A stretch of 64,000 bases of DNA from Flavobacteriales bacterium (GCA_016717305.1 JADKFY010000006.1:162972-226971), one strand, 5' to 3'. Counted from the stretch's first letter, positions 18,738-28,231 are shown. The notes: generated by a model not told the origin, from the letters alone. Translations and numbers: made by a program.

Positions 18738-20987
18738 TCACTTCACATCAAAGCGGTCCAAGTCCATCACCTTGCTCCAGACGGCTACGAAGTCCTTTAC
18801 AAAGCGCTTTTCTTCACCCTTGCTGGCGTACACCTCGGCGATGGCGCGTAGTTCAGAGTTGGATCCGAAGATGAGGTCCACGCGGGTGCCTGTCCATTTA
18901 CGTTGGCCCGTTTTGCGATCGGTACCTTCGAAGAGATCATCGGCTTCTGAAGTGGATTTCCACGTGGTGCCCATGTCGAGCAAGTTCACGAAAAAGTCAT
19001 TCGTAAGGTAACCCGGACGCGATGTGAAAACACCGTGTGTAGATCCACCAGTGTTCGTACCCAACACGCGCATGCCACCGAGCAGAACGGTCAATTCGGG
19101 CGCGGTCAATGTCAACAGTTGTGCGCGATCGATCAGCATTTCCTCTGCCGACGTTTTGCGACGTGACTTCAGGTAGTTGCGGAACCCGTCTGCCCTTGGC
19201 TCCAGCACTGCGAAAGCTTCCACGTCCGTTTGTTCTTGGGTTGAATCTCCACGACCTGGTGTGAATGGAACCGCTACGGCGTTGCCAGCGTTTCGAGCTG
19301 CTTGCTCCACACCTGCACAGCCACCCAACACGATCATGTCGGCCATTGAAACTTGCTTTCCACCAGCGTTAGCATTGTTGAATTCCGTGCGGATATTCTC
19401 CAGTGTGCGCAACACAGTTGCAACTTGGGCCGGGTTGTTCACTTCCCAATCCTTTTGTGGGGATAGCCGAAGTCGCCCACCATTAGCTCCACCACGTTTG
19501 TCCGAACCACGGAAGGTGGAAGCCGATGCCCACGCCGTTGAAACAAGTTGCGATACGGTAAGGCCAGATGCGAGGATCTTGCCTTTAAGATCGGCAACGT
19601 CAGCGCCATCGATCAGCCTGTGTGTTACCGCTGGGATCGGATCCTGCCAGATCAGTTCCTCCTTGGGTACTTCTGGACCGAGGTAGCGCGTGATCGGACC
19701 CATGTCCCGATGGGTAAGCTTGAACCAAGCCCGTGCAAATGCATCTTCGAATTCTGCGGGGTTCTCGTGGAAGCGTTGAGAGATCTTCGCGAAGTCCGGA
19801 TCCATCTTCATGGCCATATCCGCGGTGCTCATCATAGGTGCATGCCGCTTGCTGCGATCGTGCGCGTCAGGCACAGTGCCTTGCGCTTCGGGGTTCGTGG
19901 GCGTCCATTGCTGTGCACCGGCAGGGCTCTTTGTCAACTCCCAATCATAGCCCAACAGGATCTTGAAATAATCGTGGTCCCACTTGGCAGGGTTGGTTGT
20001 CCAAGCACCTTCAAGACCGCTGGAAATGGTATCCACTCCCACCCCACTGTTGAAACTGTTCTTCCAGCCAAGACCTTGTTCCGCGATACCAGCGCCAGCG
20101 GGTTCACGTGCCACGTATTTACCAGGATCGGCCGCACCATGTGCCTTTCCGAAGGTGTGCCCGCCGGCGGTCAACGCTACGGTCTCTTCATCGTTCATGG
20201 CCATACGACCAAATGTCTCGCGGATGTCCCGTGCCGACTTCAGTGGATCCGGATTGCCATTGGGACCTTCCGGATTCACATAGATCAAACCCATTTGAAC
20301 GGCAGCCAGTGGATCTTCCAATTCTCGATCTCCGCTGTAGCGTTTGTCACCCAACCACTCGGTCTCTGCGCCCCAATAGACGTCTTCCGCAGGTTCCCAC
20401 ACATCGGCACGGCCACCAGCAAATCCGAAGGTCTTGAAGCCCATGGATTCGAGTGCCACGTTGCCTGTGAGGATCATGAGATCGGCCCATGAAAGCTTCT
20501 TGCCGTACTTCTGTTTGATCGGCCAAAGCAGCAAACGCGCCTTGTCCAAGTTCACGTTGTCCGGCCAACTGTTCAAAGGAGCAAAGCGCTGCGTGCCGAA
20601 TCCTGCACCACCACGACCGTCGTGTATGCGATAGGTACCTGCGCTATGCCATGCCATCCGAATGAAGAGCGGACCGTAATGGCCATAATCCGCAGGCCAC
20701 CATGGTTGCGACTTGGTCATGAGCTTGGTAAGGTCCTTCTTCACCTGGGCCAAATTCAGTTTCTTGAATTCCTTCGCGTAGTTGAAGCCCTTGCCCATGG
20801 GATCAGAGAGCGAAGAGTTCTGGCGAAGGATGTTCAAATTCAATTGGTTCGGCCACCAATCGCGGTTCGAAGTTCCCCCACCCGCGCTTTTGTGCATGGT
20901 GCCGCTCATGAACGGGCACTTTGCTCCTTCACCATTCACCTCAGCCAGCTGGGCGTGTTCTCCGTTGTGTGTTGTTGTGTTGTCCAT
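18738..20987 (-). CDS. katG: Catalase-peroxidase KatG
   Basis: KatG is a bifunctional haem enzyme that degrades hydrogen peroxide. The 749-residue length fits the family. The distal haem site is visible in RMAWHSAGTYR (Trp and His), the Tyr of the Met-Tyr-Trp crosslink in LIYVNPEGP, the Met in FGRMAMNDEETVALT, and the proximal His in TAGGHTFGK. A second, inactive C-terminal peroxidase domain follows (WASASTFRGSDKRGGANG). I use the ATG at 20987 (MDNTTTHNGEH); an ATG at 21014 would add nine residues. No signal peptide is seen, so it is cytoplasmic. Confidence 0.96.
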   Translation of the reverse strand: MDNTTTHNGEHAQLAEVNGEGAKCPFMSGTMHKSAGGGTSNRDWWPNQLNLNILRQNSSLSDPMGKGFNYAKEFKKLNLAQVKKDLTKLMTKSQPWWPADYGHYGPLFIRMAWHSAGTYRIHDGRGGAGFGTQRFAPLNSWPDNVNLDKARLLLWPIKQKYGKKLSWADLMILTGNVALESMGFKTFGFAGGRADVWEPAEDVYWGAETEWLGDKRYSGDRELEDPLAAVQMGLIYVNPEGPNGNPDPLKSARDIRETFGRMAMNDEETVALTAGGHTFGKAHGAADPGKYVAREPAGAGIAEQGLGWKNSFNSGVGVDTISSGLEGAWTTNPAKWDHDYFKILLGYDWELTKSPAGAQQWTPTNPEAQGTVPDAHDRSKRHAPMMSTADMAMKMDPDFAKISQRFHENPAEFEDAFARAWFKLTHRDMGPITRYLGPEVPKEELIWQDPIPAVTHRLIDGADVADLKGKILASGLTVSQLVSTAWASASTFRGSDKRGGANGGRLRLSPQKDWEVNNPAQVATVLRTLENIRTEFNNANAGGKQVSMADMIVLGGCAGVEQAARNAGNAVAVPFTPGRGDSTQEQTDVEAFAVLEPRADGFRNYLKSRRKTSAEEMLIDRAQLLTLTAPELTVLLGGMRVLGTNTGGSTHGVFTSRPGYLTNDFFVNLLDMGTTWKSTSEADDLFEGTDRKTGQRKWTGTRVDLIFGSNSELRAIAEVYASKGEEKRFVKDFVAVWSKVMDLDRFDVK

Positions 20988-21283
20988 TGTATCGTGTGAT
21001 TTTTGTTCTTTCAACCGGACCGCAGTCCAAAAAGTGCTTCTTCTTCCCGACCCTTTCTACTGTTGGGATACTTCGGGTTTGAACGCGAGCCGCGAAGGTA
21101 CCCGTGCTGGACATAGGGACCAAATGGAAGGGATCGTTCCAGATCCCCTCAACATTTATTAAGACTTGATGGAGAGCAGAGGGTACCAATGCATGTTTGC
21201 CTTAGGGGCTCTATGCAATGCCCACCCGTGGTACTCACTTGACCTTAGCTCCCCGAAATAGGGTTGTGGTCCGTATCAACCTC
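20988..21283. promoter_or_regulatory. katG upstream region
   Basis: About 300 bp between katG and the end of the upstream M16 gene. On the minus strand TACCTTCG (21100-21093) is a near match to the -7 consensus, about 105 bp before the katG start. No regulator site could be recognised. Confidence 0.4.
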
Positions 21284-23506
21284 TTACTCATCCGCCGGTG
21301 GGATCCAATCCGGTTCGGCGGGTGCATCAGGTACTTCCGGGATGTTCACATCGAAGAAGCCCGGCGGGTATGGCTTGTTCACTTCAACCTTTGTGAGCGT
21401 ACTAATGACACGGCCGTCAGGTCCGCCTTTTTCGCTAAGCGAGTGGGGCATCTGCACGCCGTTCACCGAGCGCCAATCCAGAAAGTCGGTTGTAACGGCA
21501 TAGGAGCGGCCGTAGATCAGCTTATCCTCCACACGGCGGACCTTCATGCCAGTCTCGGCATCGAAGTATACCGAGAAGGCAATACCGCCCATGTCCACCA
21601 AATAAAGTTTGAAGACCTTTTTACCGTTCAGCATCGTTGACCCCGGTAATAGGCGGCGGTCCATGAGCTTGTCGTAAGCGATCTCGGGTACTGGAAGTGT
21701 GTTCGACTTGATGGCCTCCAACGCGGCATCGGTCAATTCACCACCGCCTTCTGGGGTGATGATCTGGGCGCGTTTGCCGTCGTAGATAATTGTCTCCAGG
21801 GATGCCGCTCCTTTCTTCAACTCCGTACGGTACTGCTCAGGGCCTATCCATTCGGTGCGTGTCAATTCATTCGCTGGGTCGCCGATGGTCCACACTAACT
21901 TCAACTGTCGAATGGAAGCGATCGGGTCGCGCCCGCCGATGGCGTGGATGTAGCTTTCGATGACTTGCTCAGGCACTCTGTCCTCCACTTTCTCAAGTTC
22001 CTCCATCCAACGTCCACCGTCCACATCCAATTGGATGACCGGCGTGTTGTTCTGCTTACTGAACGGGGCCAAGAGGTCCATGGTCTCGTCCTTGTCCCCA
22101 ACCACCAGGATCACAGCCTGGTCAGGGTGAAGGAAGGCAAGTGCCGCATCTTGTACTTGCTCTGCCGTTACACTTTCCAACCGCTTCAAATACGTGGTGT
22201 AGTAATCAGCAGGCATGTCATTGAGCTCCGTATTCAATGCAAAGCGGGCTACAGTCCGTGGGTCTTCCAAACTGCGACCGAAGCTGCCCATCATGTACTG
22301 CTTGGCCAGGTCCAACTCCTCAGCGGTAACGGGTTCATTTCGCATTTGCTCCAGTTCATTGATGATCTCCTGAACTGCACTGTCCGTAACAGCAGTGCGA
22401 ACGCTAACGGAAACCGTAAGGCTGCTGTTGTAACGGTCCACATCCAACGTCGAATAGGCACCATAAGTGAACGCCCGTTTCTCCCGCAGGTTTTGCATCA
22501 ACCTCGCGTTGAAGACCCCACCGCCCAGGATCGTGTTCATCACTTGGGCTTGCTGACCGCGGATGTCCTTGGGCAACAGATTGAGCGGAAAGGCCACCCG
22601 GATCACCGATTGTGCTGCACCCGGACGATCCACTAGAAACACACGGCGCACACCTACCGGAATGGATGGTTTGTCCAACAGGTACAAGGGTCCGATCCCA
22701 TCAACGGACTTGATGCCGTTCTCATCCACGGAAACGGGCACTGCAGCCGGTTTCCATTTGCCGAACAGGTCCTTCGCAACATCCTTCGCTTCTTTCTCCG
22801 TAATGTCGCCGACGAAGACCAAGTAACCTTTCTCCGGCCGCAGGAAGTAATTGTGGTAGGCCTGCATGCTCTTGGTGGAAACCTCGGCCAAGCTCTTGAT
22901 CGTAGTCACTTCACCATATGGATGCGTACTTCCGAAGGTAACGGATCGCCCTACCACTTCCCCTATGGCATCCGGATCTTCCTGCCGCTGTTGCACACCT
23001 GAGATGGATAGTTTCCGCATACGCTCCAGTTCTTCTTTCGGAAAGATCGGATTGATCACGACATCCTGCATCAGGTCCAACAAAGGCGTCAGGTGTTTCT
23101 TCAAAACACTTCCGTAAACGCCACTATTGCTCGCTTGAAAGGTGGCACCGATCGCATCCACGGCCAGGTCGATCTGCGCTTTTGTGCGCGTGGTCGTTCC
23201 CGCCAACATCATGTCACCGATCATGTCGATGTACCCGGCTTTTTCACGTTGCGCGATCGGAGGCACATCGAAACGCAATTGCACGCTCACCAACGGGAGT
23301 TTATGGTCTTCCACGACGATCACCTTCATGCCATTCGACAATTCGGTGGTGCTGTGTGCCCCGAGGTTCACAATGGGTGCAGGTCCAGGCTCGGGTGGTC
23401 GGCTGCGATCGATCTGTGCGTTCATGGTTGCCGGTAACAGCAGGCATCCTATTGCGCAAGTGGCCAAAATGGTCCTTGTGCCGGTTGAAGGGTTGCTGCG
23501 GATCAT
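21284..23506 (-). CDS. M16 family peptidase homologue without the zinc motif (inactive partner)
   Basis: The 740-residue protein starts MIRSNPSTGTRTILATCAIG and has a signal peptide ending near MNAQ. Two M16 domains are recognisable (LSNGMKVIVVEDHKLPLVSV; FNARLMQNLREKRAFTYGAY), but where HxxEH is expected the sequence is YIDMIGDMMLAGT, with neither zinc His nor catalytic Glu. The C-terminal 230 residues form an additional outer-membrane lipoprotein-sorting-like beta domain. Its start overlaps the stop of the upstream active M16 gene by 4 bp (ATGA), so the two are co-translated and probably form a heterodimer, as known for paired bacterial M16B proteins. Confidence 0.9.
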   Translation of the reverse strand: MIRSNPSTGTRTILATCAIGCLLLPATMNAQIDRSRPPEPGPAPIVNLGAHSTTELSNGMKVIVVEDHKLPLVSVQLRFDVPPIAQREKAGYIDMIGDMMLAGTTTRTKAQIDLAVDAIGATFQASNSGVYGSVLKKHLTPLLDLMQDVVINPIFPKEELERMRKLSISGVQQRQEDPDAIGEVVGRSVTFGSTHPYGEVTTIKSLAEVSTKSMQAYHNYFLRPEKGYLVFVGDITEKEAKDVAKDLFGKWKPAAVPVSVDENGIKSVDGIGPLYLLDKPSIPVGVRRVFLVDRPGAAQSVIRVAFPLNLLPKDIRGQQAQVMNTILGGGVFNARLMQNLREKRAFTYGAYSTLDVDRYNSSLTVSVSVRTAVTDSAVQEIINELEQMRNEPVTAEELDLAKQYMMGSFGRSLEDPRTVARFALNTELNDMPADYYTTYLKRLESVTAEQVQDAALAFLHPDQAVILVVGDKDETMDLLAPFSKQNNTPVIQLDVDGGRWMEELEKVEDRVPEQVIESYIHAIGGRDPIASIRQLKLVWTIGDPANELTRTEWIGPEQYRTELKKGAASLETIIYDGKRAQIITPEGGGELTDAALEAIKSNTLPVPEIAYDKLMDRRLLPGSTMLNGKKVFKLYLVDMGGIAFSVYFDAETGMKVRRVEDKLIYGRSYAVTTDFLDWRSVNGVQMPHSLSEKGGPDGRVISTLTKVEVNKPYPPGFFDVNIPEVPDAPAEPDWIPPADE

Positions 23507-24825
23507 GGGTTATGGGGTGGAATGGGCAGGTAGTAGAGCACCACGCGGTTCTCAGCCACGAAATATTTCGCGGCGGCGCGCTGCAGGTCTTCACTTGTCA
23601 AGGAAAGGTATCGATCGATCTCGGTGTTCACCAGGTCCGTGCTCCCGAGCAGTACGTGTGCGGTTGCGAGGTTGCCCGCGATGCCAGCGATACGGCTGTT
23701 GTTGGAGATGGCTTCGGTCTCCAGCTGCGTTTTCAATTTATTCAGTTCCTCCGCAGCGATGGGCCGCTTCGTCAATTCGTCTATCTCGGCCTGCATGGCA
23801 GCTTCCAAGATTTTTGGGTCCACACCACCATTCGCCACGGCGAACATGATGGACAAACCGGGGTGTTCGAACGGGAAGCTGAAAGCACCGACATAAACCG
23901 CCAATTGTTTTTCATCCTTCACGGACATGTTCATCCGTGCGGAGTTTCCGCCGGTCAGCAACTGGTTCAGTAATTCCACGGCATAGAAGTCGGGAGTTCC
24001 GTTCGCAGGAATACGGTATCCCATCACCACTGCAGGAAGTTGGATCCGGTCGAAGATCGTATCCCGAACCTCGCCACCCAAAGGTGGTTCCACTATCGTG
24101 GGTTGAACAACTTCCGCGCCTTTTGGGATATCACCGAAATACTTGCCCACAAGCTCCTTCGCTTTGATCACATCCAGATCACCCGCTACCACCAACGCAG
24201 CGTTGTTGGGCACGTAGAACTTCTTGTAGAACGCCTTGTAATCCGCCTCCGTGGCGGCATTCAGGTCTTCCATGAAACCGATCGTGGGCCACGAGTACGG
24301 GTGGTCCTTGAACGCCCGCTTCAGCACTTCCATGGTCAATGTTCCATACGGTTGGTTCTCATAACGTTGACGGCGTTCCTCCTTCACCACTTCACGCTGC
24401 GTATCAACGCCTACTTGGTCAACTCTGGCGTGCAACATGCGTTCGCTCTCCAACCAAAGGCCCAATTCCAATTGATTGCTGGGCAACACCTCATAGTAAT
24501 AGGTCCTATCGCCACTGGTATTCGCGTTGAGCACTCCGCCTGCGCGCTCTACCAATTTGCTGAACTCGCCACGTGCAATGTTCTCAGACCCTTCAAAGAG
24601 CAAGTGTTCGAAGAAGTGTGCAAACCCGCGCCGGGTGGGATCCTCGTTCTTGCTTCCGACGTGGTACATCACGCTAACGGCAACAATGGGTGTGGCATGG
24701 TCCTCGTGCAGGATCACATGCAGCCCATTGGGTAGGTCGAACTCGGTGAATGCGATCGCACGTTTCTGTGCGCTAGTGGGTGCTGCAAGCATGGCGGCGG
24801 CGAAAAGGGGGATCGTTCTGTTCAT
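23503..24825 (-). CDS. M16 family zinc metallopeptidase, active subunit
   Basis: The 440-residue protein starts MNRTIPLFAAAMLAAPTSAQ (signal peptide). It has HxxEH as HFFEH at residues 70-74 and the downstream acidic segment EVVKEERRQRYEN. The length matches a one-chain M16B subunit that needs a partner; the partner is the overlapping downstream gene. It probably degrades peptides in the periplasm. An upstream start at 24930 has no support because the -7 element TATTTTTG (24894-24887) would lie inside it. Confidence 0.93.
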   Translation of the reverse strand: MNRTIPLFAAAMLAAPTSAQKRAIAFTEFDLPNGLHVILHEDHATPIVAVSVMYHVGSKNEDPTRRGFAHFFEHLLFEGSENIARGEFSKLVERAGGVLNANTSGDRTYYYEVLPSNQLELGLWLESERMLHARVDQVGVDTQREVVKEERRQRYENQPYGTLTMEVLKRAFKDHPYSWPTIGFMEDLNAATEADYKAFYKKFYVPNNAALVVAGDLDVIKAKELVGKYFGDIPKGAEVVQPTIVEPPLGGEVRDTIFDRIQLPAVVMGYRIPANGTPDFYAVELLNQLLTGGNSARMNMSVKDEKQLAVYVGAFSFPFEHPGLSIMFAVANGGVDPKILEAAMQAEIDELTKRPIAAEELNKLKTQLETEAISNNSRIAGIAGNLATAHVLLGSTDLVNTEIDRYLSLTSEDLQRAAAKYFVAENRVVLYYLPIPPHNP

Positions 24826-25080
24826 GCGCGGGATGGGTTTCCGGCTTGACCCCGCAGCCCGCAGGTTGCGGAATTGCGGGAGCGGGCAAAAATAGGGTGT
24901 TACTCTTCGACCACGGTTCGGGGCGAACATGGGTTCACATCCAATGGCACTTTCAACCGTTCCTGCCTGCGAATGGAGCTGGTTAGGTGCGGATCACATT
25001 TCCGTTCATTCACGGTTCATCTCTTGGGTGTAGAACACGTTGACCCGTGCACCTGAGCAGCTCGCCGTAATTTCGTGCCC
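24826..25080. promoter_or_regulatory. Divergent intergenic region between the M16 pair and alkB
   Basis: Holds the minus-strand -7 element at 24887-24894 and, for alkB, TAATTTCG at 25068-25075, one base off the consensus and only 5 bp before the ATG. Nothing else recognisable. Confidence 0.45.
24887..24894 (-). promoter_or_regulatory. -7 element of the M16 pair
   Basis: The minus strand reads TATTTTTG, an exact match to TAnnTTTG, 61 bp before the start at 24825. It supports the choice of that start. Confidence 0.5.
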
Positions 25081-26193
25081 ATGCAAGCTTTAGGATCATT
25101 GGATCACGCTATTCCACTTACGAGGTGGTATGCCCTGCGCTATGCGACAACTTTGATCGTGCCGTTCTGGGCCCTTTTGGCTTTCAGCTACCAAGGGTGG
25201 TGGACCTGGGCCGTGCCAGTGCATGCTTTCCTGATCACCCCGTTGTTGGAATTGTTCTGGCGCGGGAAGCACCGGAGCTTGAGCGAGGAACAGGAAAAAG
25301 CGGCACTGGCCGATCCGCTGTTCGACTGGCTTCTTTACCTGATCGTACTGGTGCAGTGGTCCCTTCTCCTTCTTTTCCTTTTCCGCCTTCAAAACTGGCA
25401 GGGTGGGACTTGGGAACTTGTTGGCACCGTGGCCACCATGGGCATCCTATGTGGCATTTACGGGATCAATGTGGCGCACGAGTTGGGACACCGAAGAAAG
25501 CGCTGGGAACGTGATCTGGCCCGCTCGCTGCTGCTCACTAGTTTGTACATGCATTTCATTATTGAACACAATCGTGGACATCACACCCGAGTAGCCACAC
25601 CTGATGATCCGGCAAGTGCCAGGTATGGTGAAACGATCTACGCTTTCTGGATCCGCAGTTCAGTGTTCAGTTGGATCTCCGCCTGGAGGATAGAGGCTGC
25701 ACGGTTGCGGAAAGCAGGCCAACGTCCTTTCGGGGCACATAATGAAATGTTGCATGCGATCGGTTGGCAAGCCGGTCTCTTGGTCCTGATCGGCATCGTA
25801 TTCGGTACTCTCCCCTTGGTCGGGTTCATGGGCGCTGCCGTGATCGGCATGCTGCTCCTGGAAACCGTGAACTACATTGAACATTACGGCCTAAGGCGGA
25901 AGCTTTCCGGCAACGGGAATTATGGCCGCGTGCAACACGTGCATTCATGGAACAGTGATCACGTCCTCGGCCGGCTCATGCTCTTCGAACTGACCCGGCA
26001 CAGCGATCACCATTGGAAACCAAGCAAGAAGTACCAGACCCTGAACAGTCTGGCCACCGGCCCCCAATTGCCTACCGGATATCCAGGTATGATGTTGTTG
26101 AGTTTGATCCCTCCTCTCTTCTTCCGCATTGTACACCCCCAGTTGAATGAATTGGCGGGAACTGAACCAGATCTGGACTTGGCCCATTCTTGA
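25081..26193 (+). CDS. alkB: Alkane 1-monooxygenase (AlkB family)
   Basis: AlkB is an integral-membrane di-iron enzyme that hydroxylates the terminal carbon of medium-chain alkanes, using rubredoxin as electron donor. The 370 residues contain the full histidine set: HELGHRRKRWE (about 133), EHNRGHH, the AlkB signature NYIEHYGL and RHSDHH. Four to six transmembrane helices are visible. No rubredoxin gene is seen nearby. The start is ATG 25081; a GTG at 25075 would add two residues. A close relative such as xylene monooxygenase cannot be excluded, but NYIEHYGL favours AlkB. Confidence 0.93.
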   Translation: MQALGSLDHAIPLTRWYALRYATTLIVPFWALLAFSYQGWWTWAVPVHAFLITPLLELFWRGKHRSLSEEQEKAALADPLFDWLLYLIVLVQWSLLLLFLFRLQNWQGGTWELVGTVATMGILCGIYGINVAHELGHRRKRWERDLARSLLLTSLYMHFIIEHNRGHHTRVATPDDPASARYGETIYAFWIRSSVFSWISAWRIEAARLRKAGQRPFGAHNEMLHAIGWQAGLLVLIGIVFGTLPLVGFMGAAVIGMLLLETVNYIEHYGLRRKLSGNGNYGRVQHVHSWNSDHVLGRLMLFELTRHSDHHWKPSKKYQTLNSLATGPQLPTGYPGMMLLSLIPPLFFRIVHPQLNELAGTEPDLDLAHS

Positions 26194-26386
26194 GCAGGTC
26201 ATATGTCGGAGGCATGCCCTGAGGTCCTCAGAGGTCCGGTTGTGTTGGTGAACTGTACAGATCGATCAATTACACAATCGCTCGTCGAAGGAAAACTACA
26301 TTTCGTCGAAACTTTGAACTCAAGTTCTGCGTAATATCGCACCGCAATACAAAGCTCCGCTGAAGACCACTGTCCAAGAGAAAGTA
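26194..26386. promoter_or_regulatory. alkB 3' region and malate synthase-like upstream region
   Basis: A small palindrome CTGAGGTCCTCAG (26219-26231) follows alkB. Further on, TACATTTC (near 26293) and TAATATCG (near 26332) each resemble a -7 box with mismatches. Nothing firm. Confidence 0.3.
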
Positions 26387-27874
26387 GTGACCGATCTGAC
26401 GAAGGTCGTGGTCGAGGAACTCGTCAACCAGTTCGGTGCACGGTGTACCGAGCTGCTGACCATACGCTCAGAAAGACGGTGGCAATTGGCCAATGGCGAT
26501 GTGGGCATGTTGGCCGGAACGGAACATGTGCGCCAGTCCGAATGGAAGGTGGACCCACCTACGGAGGACTTTCTGGAACGAAGAGTGGAGTTGATCGGTG
26601 GGGCGAATCGTTCGGAGTTGATCAATGGCCTCAACGCTGGTGCAAAAAGCTATATCGCCGATCTCTGGAACTTCACGGCCCAAGATACTTGGAGCATTTT
26701 ACGAGCCCACAAAAGCCTAGTAGGTGCGGCGAATCGTTCGTTGGTATACCTGGATCCCTTGGAGGGTCGAGTTCGGATAAAACCAAACTCACCGACCCGC
26801 CTGATGGTTTCACCACGATCGCTCTACGTCTTCGAGCCTTCGTTCGCAGTGGATGGGGAACATGTACCTGCCGGATTGTTCGACGTGGCCATGTTCGTAG
26901 TGGCCTGTGGCAAAGAATTGGTCGAACGGCAAGGGGGTGTCCACCTTTACCTACGCGATGTCCAAGGCCATTTGGAAGCACGGCTCTGGGTCAGGATCCT
27001 AGAACATTTGGAAGAACGACTCGATCTAACGAGAGGGATGATCCGCGCCACGATCATGCTCGATACAGTGCCTGGAGCACTGGAAGCGGACGAGATCCTC
27101 TTCGAAATGATGCACCATGCCGGTGGCCTTGCCATTGATCCACAAGGTTATACGGCCGACCTCTTAGCACTTTTCAACAAGGCCGAAGCCCCACCAATGC
27201 CGGATCGCGAGACGATCGGCATGAACGCTCCTTTCCTTCGATCGCTCAGTTTGATGACCATTGGTATTTGCCATCGAAGAGGTTGCCACGCAATGGGCGC
27301 TACTTCGTTCGTTCTTCCTGCTCGAACTCAAGGCCAAGTGAAGACAGAATATCTTGAAATGCTGGCCGACAAGGAACGGGAGGCCGTGGATGGACATGAT
27401 GGGACCTTGGTGGTCCATGAGGATATGGTGAATGCGTCGATGGTCGAATTCAACAAGAGCATGCCGCGTGCCCACCAAATGCACTACTTACGGGAGGATG
27501 TGATCAGCCCGAAAGATCTGACCGCCGGGCCAAATGGTCCAATTACCGTGGAAAGTGTGAAGAGCATTCTTCGCACGACGCTACGAAGCTTGATGGCCGA
27601 GAACGGCAGAGGATGGGTGATCCAAGGAGGCCGCGTACATGACCGTTCGTCCATACTGTTGGCCATGCGGATCCTATGGCAGTGGAACCATCACAAGCAA
27701 GGGGTGATAACGACGACAAAGATGCCGCTGAACATCGACTTGATCAAGTTCATGCTCCGTAAGGAAGCGGATAAGATGTTCGAAATGAGCGACCCCACGA
27801 TCAAGCAACGGGTGGACAAGGCCATGGCCTACATCCTTGAGATCGTGGCCAACGATGCTTTGCCGATACTCTGA
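26387..27874 (+). CDS. Malate synthase A-like protein with altered active site
   Basis: The 495-residue product (GTG start) aligns along its whole length with malate synthase A: LERRVELIGGANRSELINGL, a Rossmann-free TIM barrel with IRATIMLDTVPGALEADEIL, ICHRRGCHAMGATSFVLPAR, DGHDGTLVVHEDMV and ILWQWNHHKQGV. Malate synthase joins glyoxylate and acetyl-CoA. However, key positions differ from E. coli AceB as I recall it: catalytic Arg166 is Ser142, Mg ligand Asp278 is Gly254, the GLNCGRWDY motif reads GLAIDPQGY, the ADFEDS motif reads ADLWNF, and Glu250 is Asp226. Asp447 is kept as Asp419. So the fold is probably retained while malate synthesis is doubtful. No isocitrate lyase gene is in the window. 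Confidence 0.85.
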   Translation: MTDLTKVVVEELVNQFGARCTELLTIRSERRWQLANGDVGMLAGTEHVRQSEWKVDPPTEDFLERRVELIGGANRSELINGLNAGAKSYIADLWNFTAQDTWSILRAHKSLVGAANRSLVYLDPLEGRVRIKPNSPTRLMVSPRSLYVFEPSFAVDGEHVPAGLFDVAMFVVACGKELVERQGGVHLYLRDVQGHLEARLWVRILEHLEERLDLTRGMIRATIMLDTVPGALEADEILFEMMHHAGGLAIDPQGYTADLLALFNKAEAPPMPDRETIGMNAPFLRSLSLMTIGICHRRGCHAMGATSFVLPARTQGQVKTEYLEMLADKEREAVDGHDGTLVVHEDMVNASMVEFNKSMPRAHQMHYLREDVISPKDLTAGPNGPITVESVKSILRTTLRSLMAENGRGWVIQGGRVHDRSSILLAMRILWQWNHHKQGVITTTKMPLNIDLIKFMLRKEADKMFEMSDPTIKQRVDKAMAYILEIVANDALPIL

Positions 27875-27898
27875 ACAGGAGCAACCGTAAATTGCGCA

Positions 27899-28177
27899 AT
27901 GGGCCAGTGGATCCCGATCTCCCAACAGCTACCTGAACATGGTTCGCGCGTGCTTTGCCACCTGCCGAACAATACTGTTTTCCTGCCCGGCAAGACAGGG
28001 GCCACGGAAGAACGGAACGTCGTTGTTCTACGTTTTGCAAAGGATTTCTTCCTGACCAATCCGAGCAGGACAGGCCACACGGGCCCACCCCACTTTTGGC
28101 TCGGTGAAGGAACCAGCAACAAGTTCTTTACTGATGTGACCCACTGGATGCCCTTGCCGGAGGTTCCCTCGGTCTGA
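27899..28177 (+). CDS. DUF551 domain protein
   Basis: The 92-residue protein starts MGQWIPISQQLPEHGSRVLC and ends DVTHWMPLPEVPSV. These are the two conserved ends of DUF551 (W-I-P-x-S...LP and T-H-W-M-P-L-P). The family is short, common in phages and scattered in bacteria, and has no known function. It starts 24 bp after the malate synthase-like gene and probably shares its transcript. Confidence 0.8.
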   Translation: MGQWIPISQQLPEHGSRVLCHLPNNTVFLPGKTGATEERNVVVLRFAKDFFLTNPSRTGHTGPPHFWLGEGTSNKFFTDVTHWMPLPEVPSV

Positions 28178-28192
28178 TCGATCCTCCAGAAA

Positions 28193-28231
28193 ACAAAAAG
28201 GGTGAACAGGACCGATCCCATTCACCCTTTC
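28193..28231 (-). terminator. FKBP gene terminator, possibly bidirectional
   Basis: The stem AAAGGGTGAA / TTCACCCTTT has a 14-base loop. On the minus strand it is followed by TTTTTGTTTTC, so it terminates the FKBP gene. The same hairpin lies after the DUF551 gene on the plus strand. Confidence 0.85.

Noticed and set aside
19548..20492. A 314-residue plus-strand open frame opposite katG
   Set aside because: Antisense to the conserved haem-peroxidase domain; no domain or start context of its own.
27899..28177. Prophage remnant, suggested by the DUF551 protein
   Set aside because: No phage structural, integrase or lysis gene lies nearby; DUF551 also occurs outside phages.
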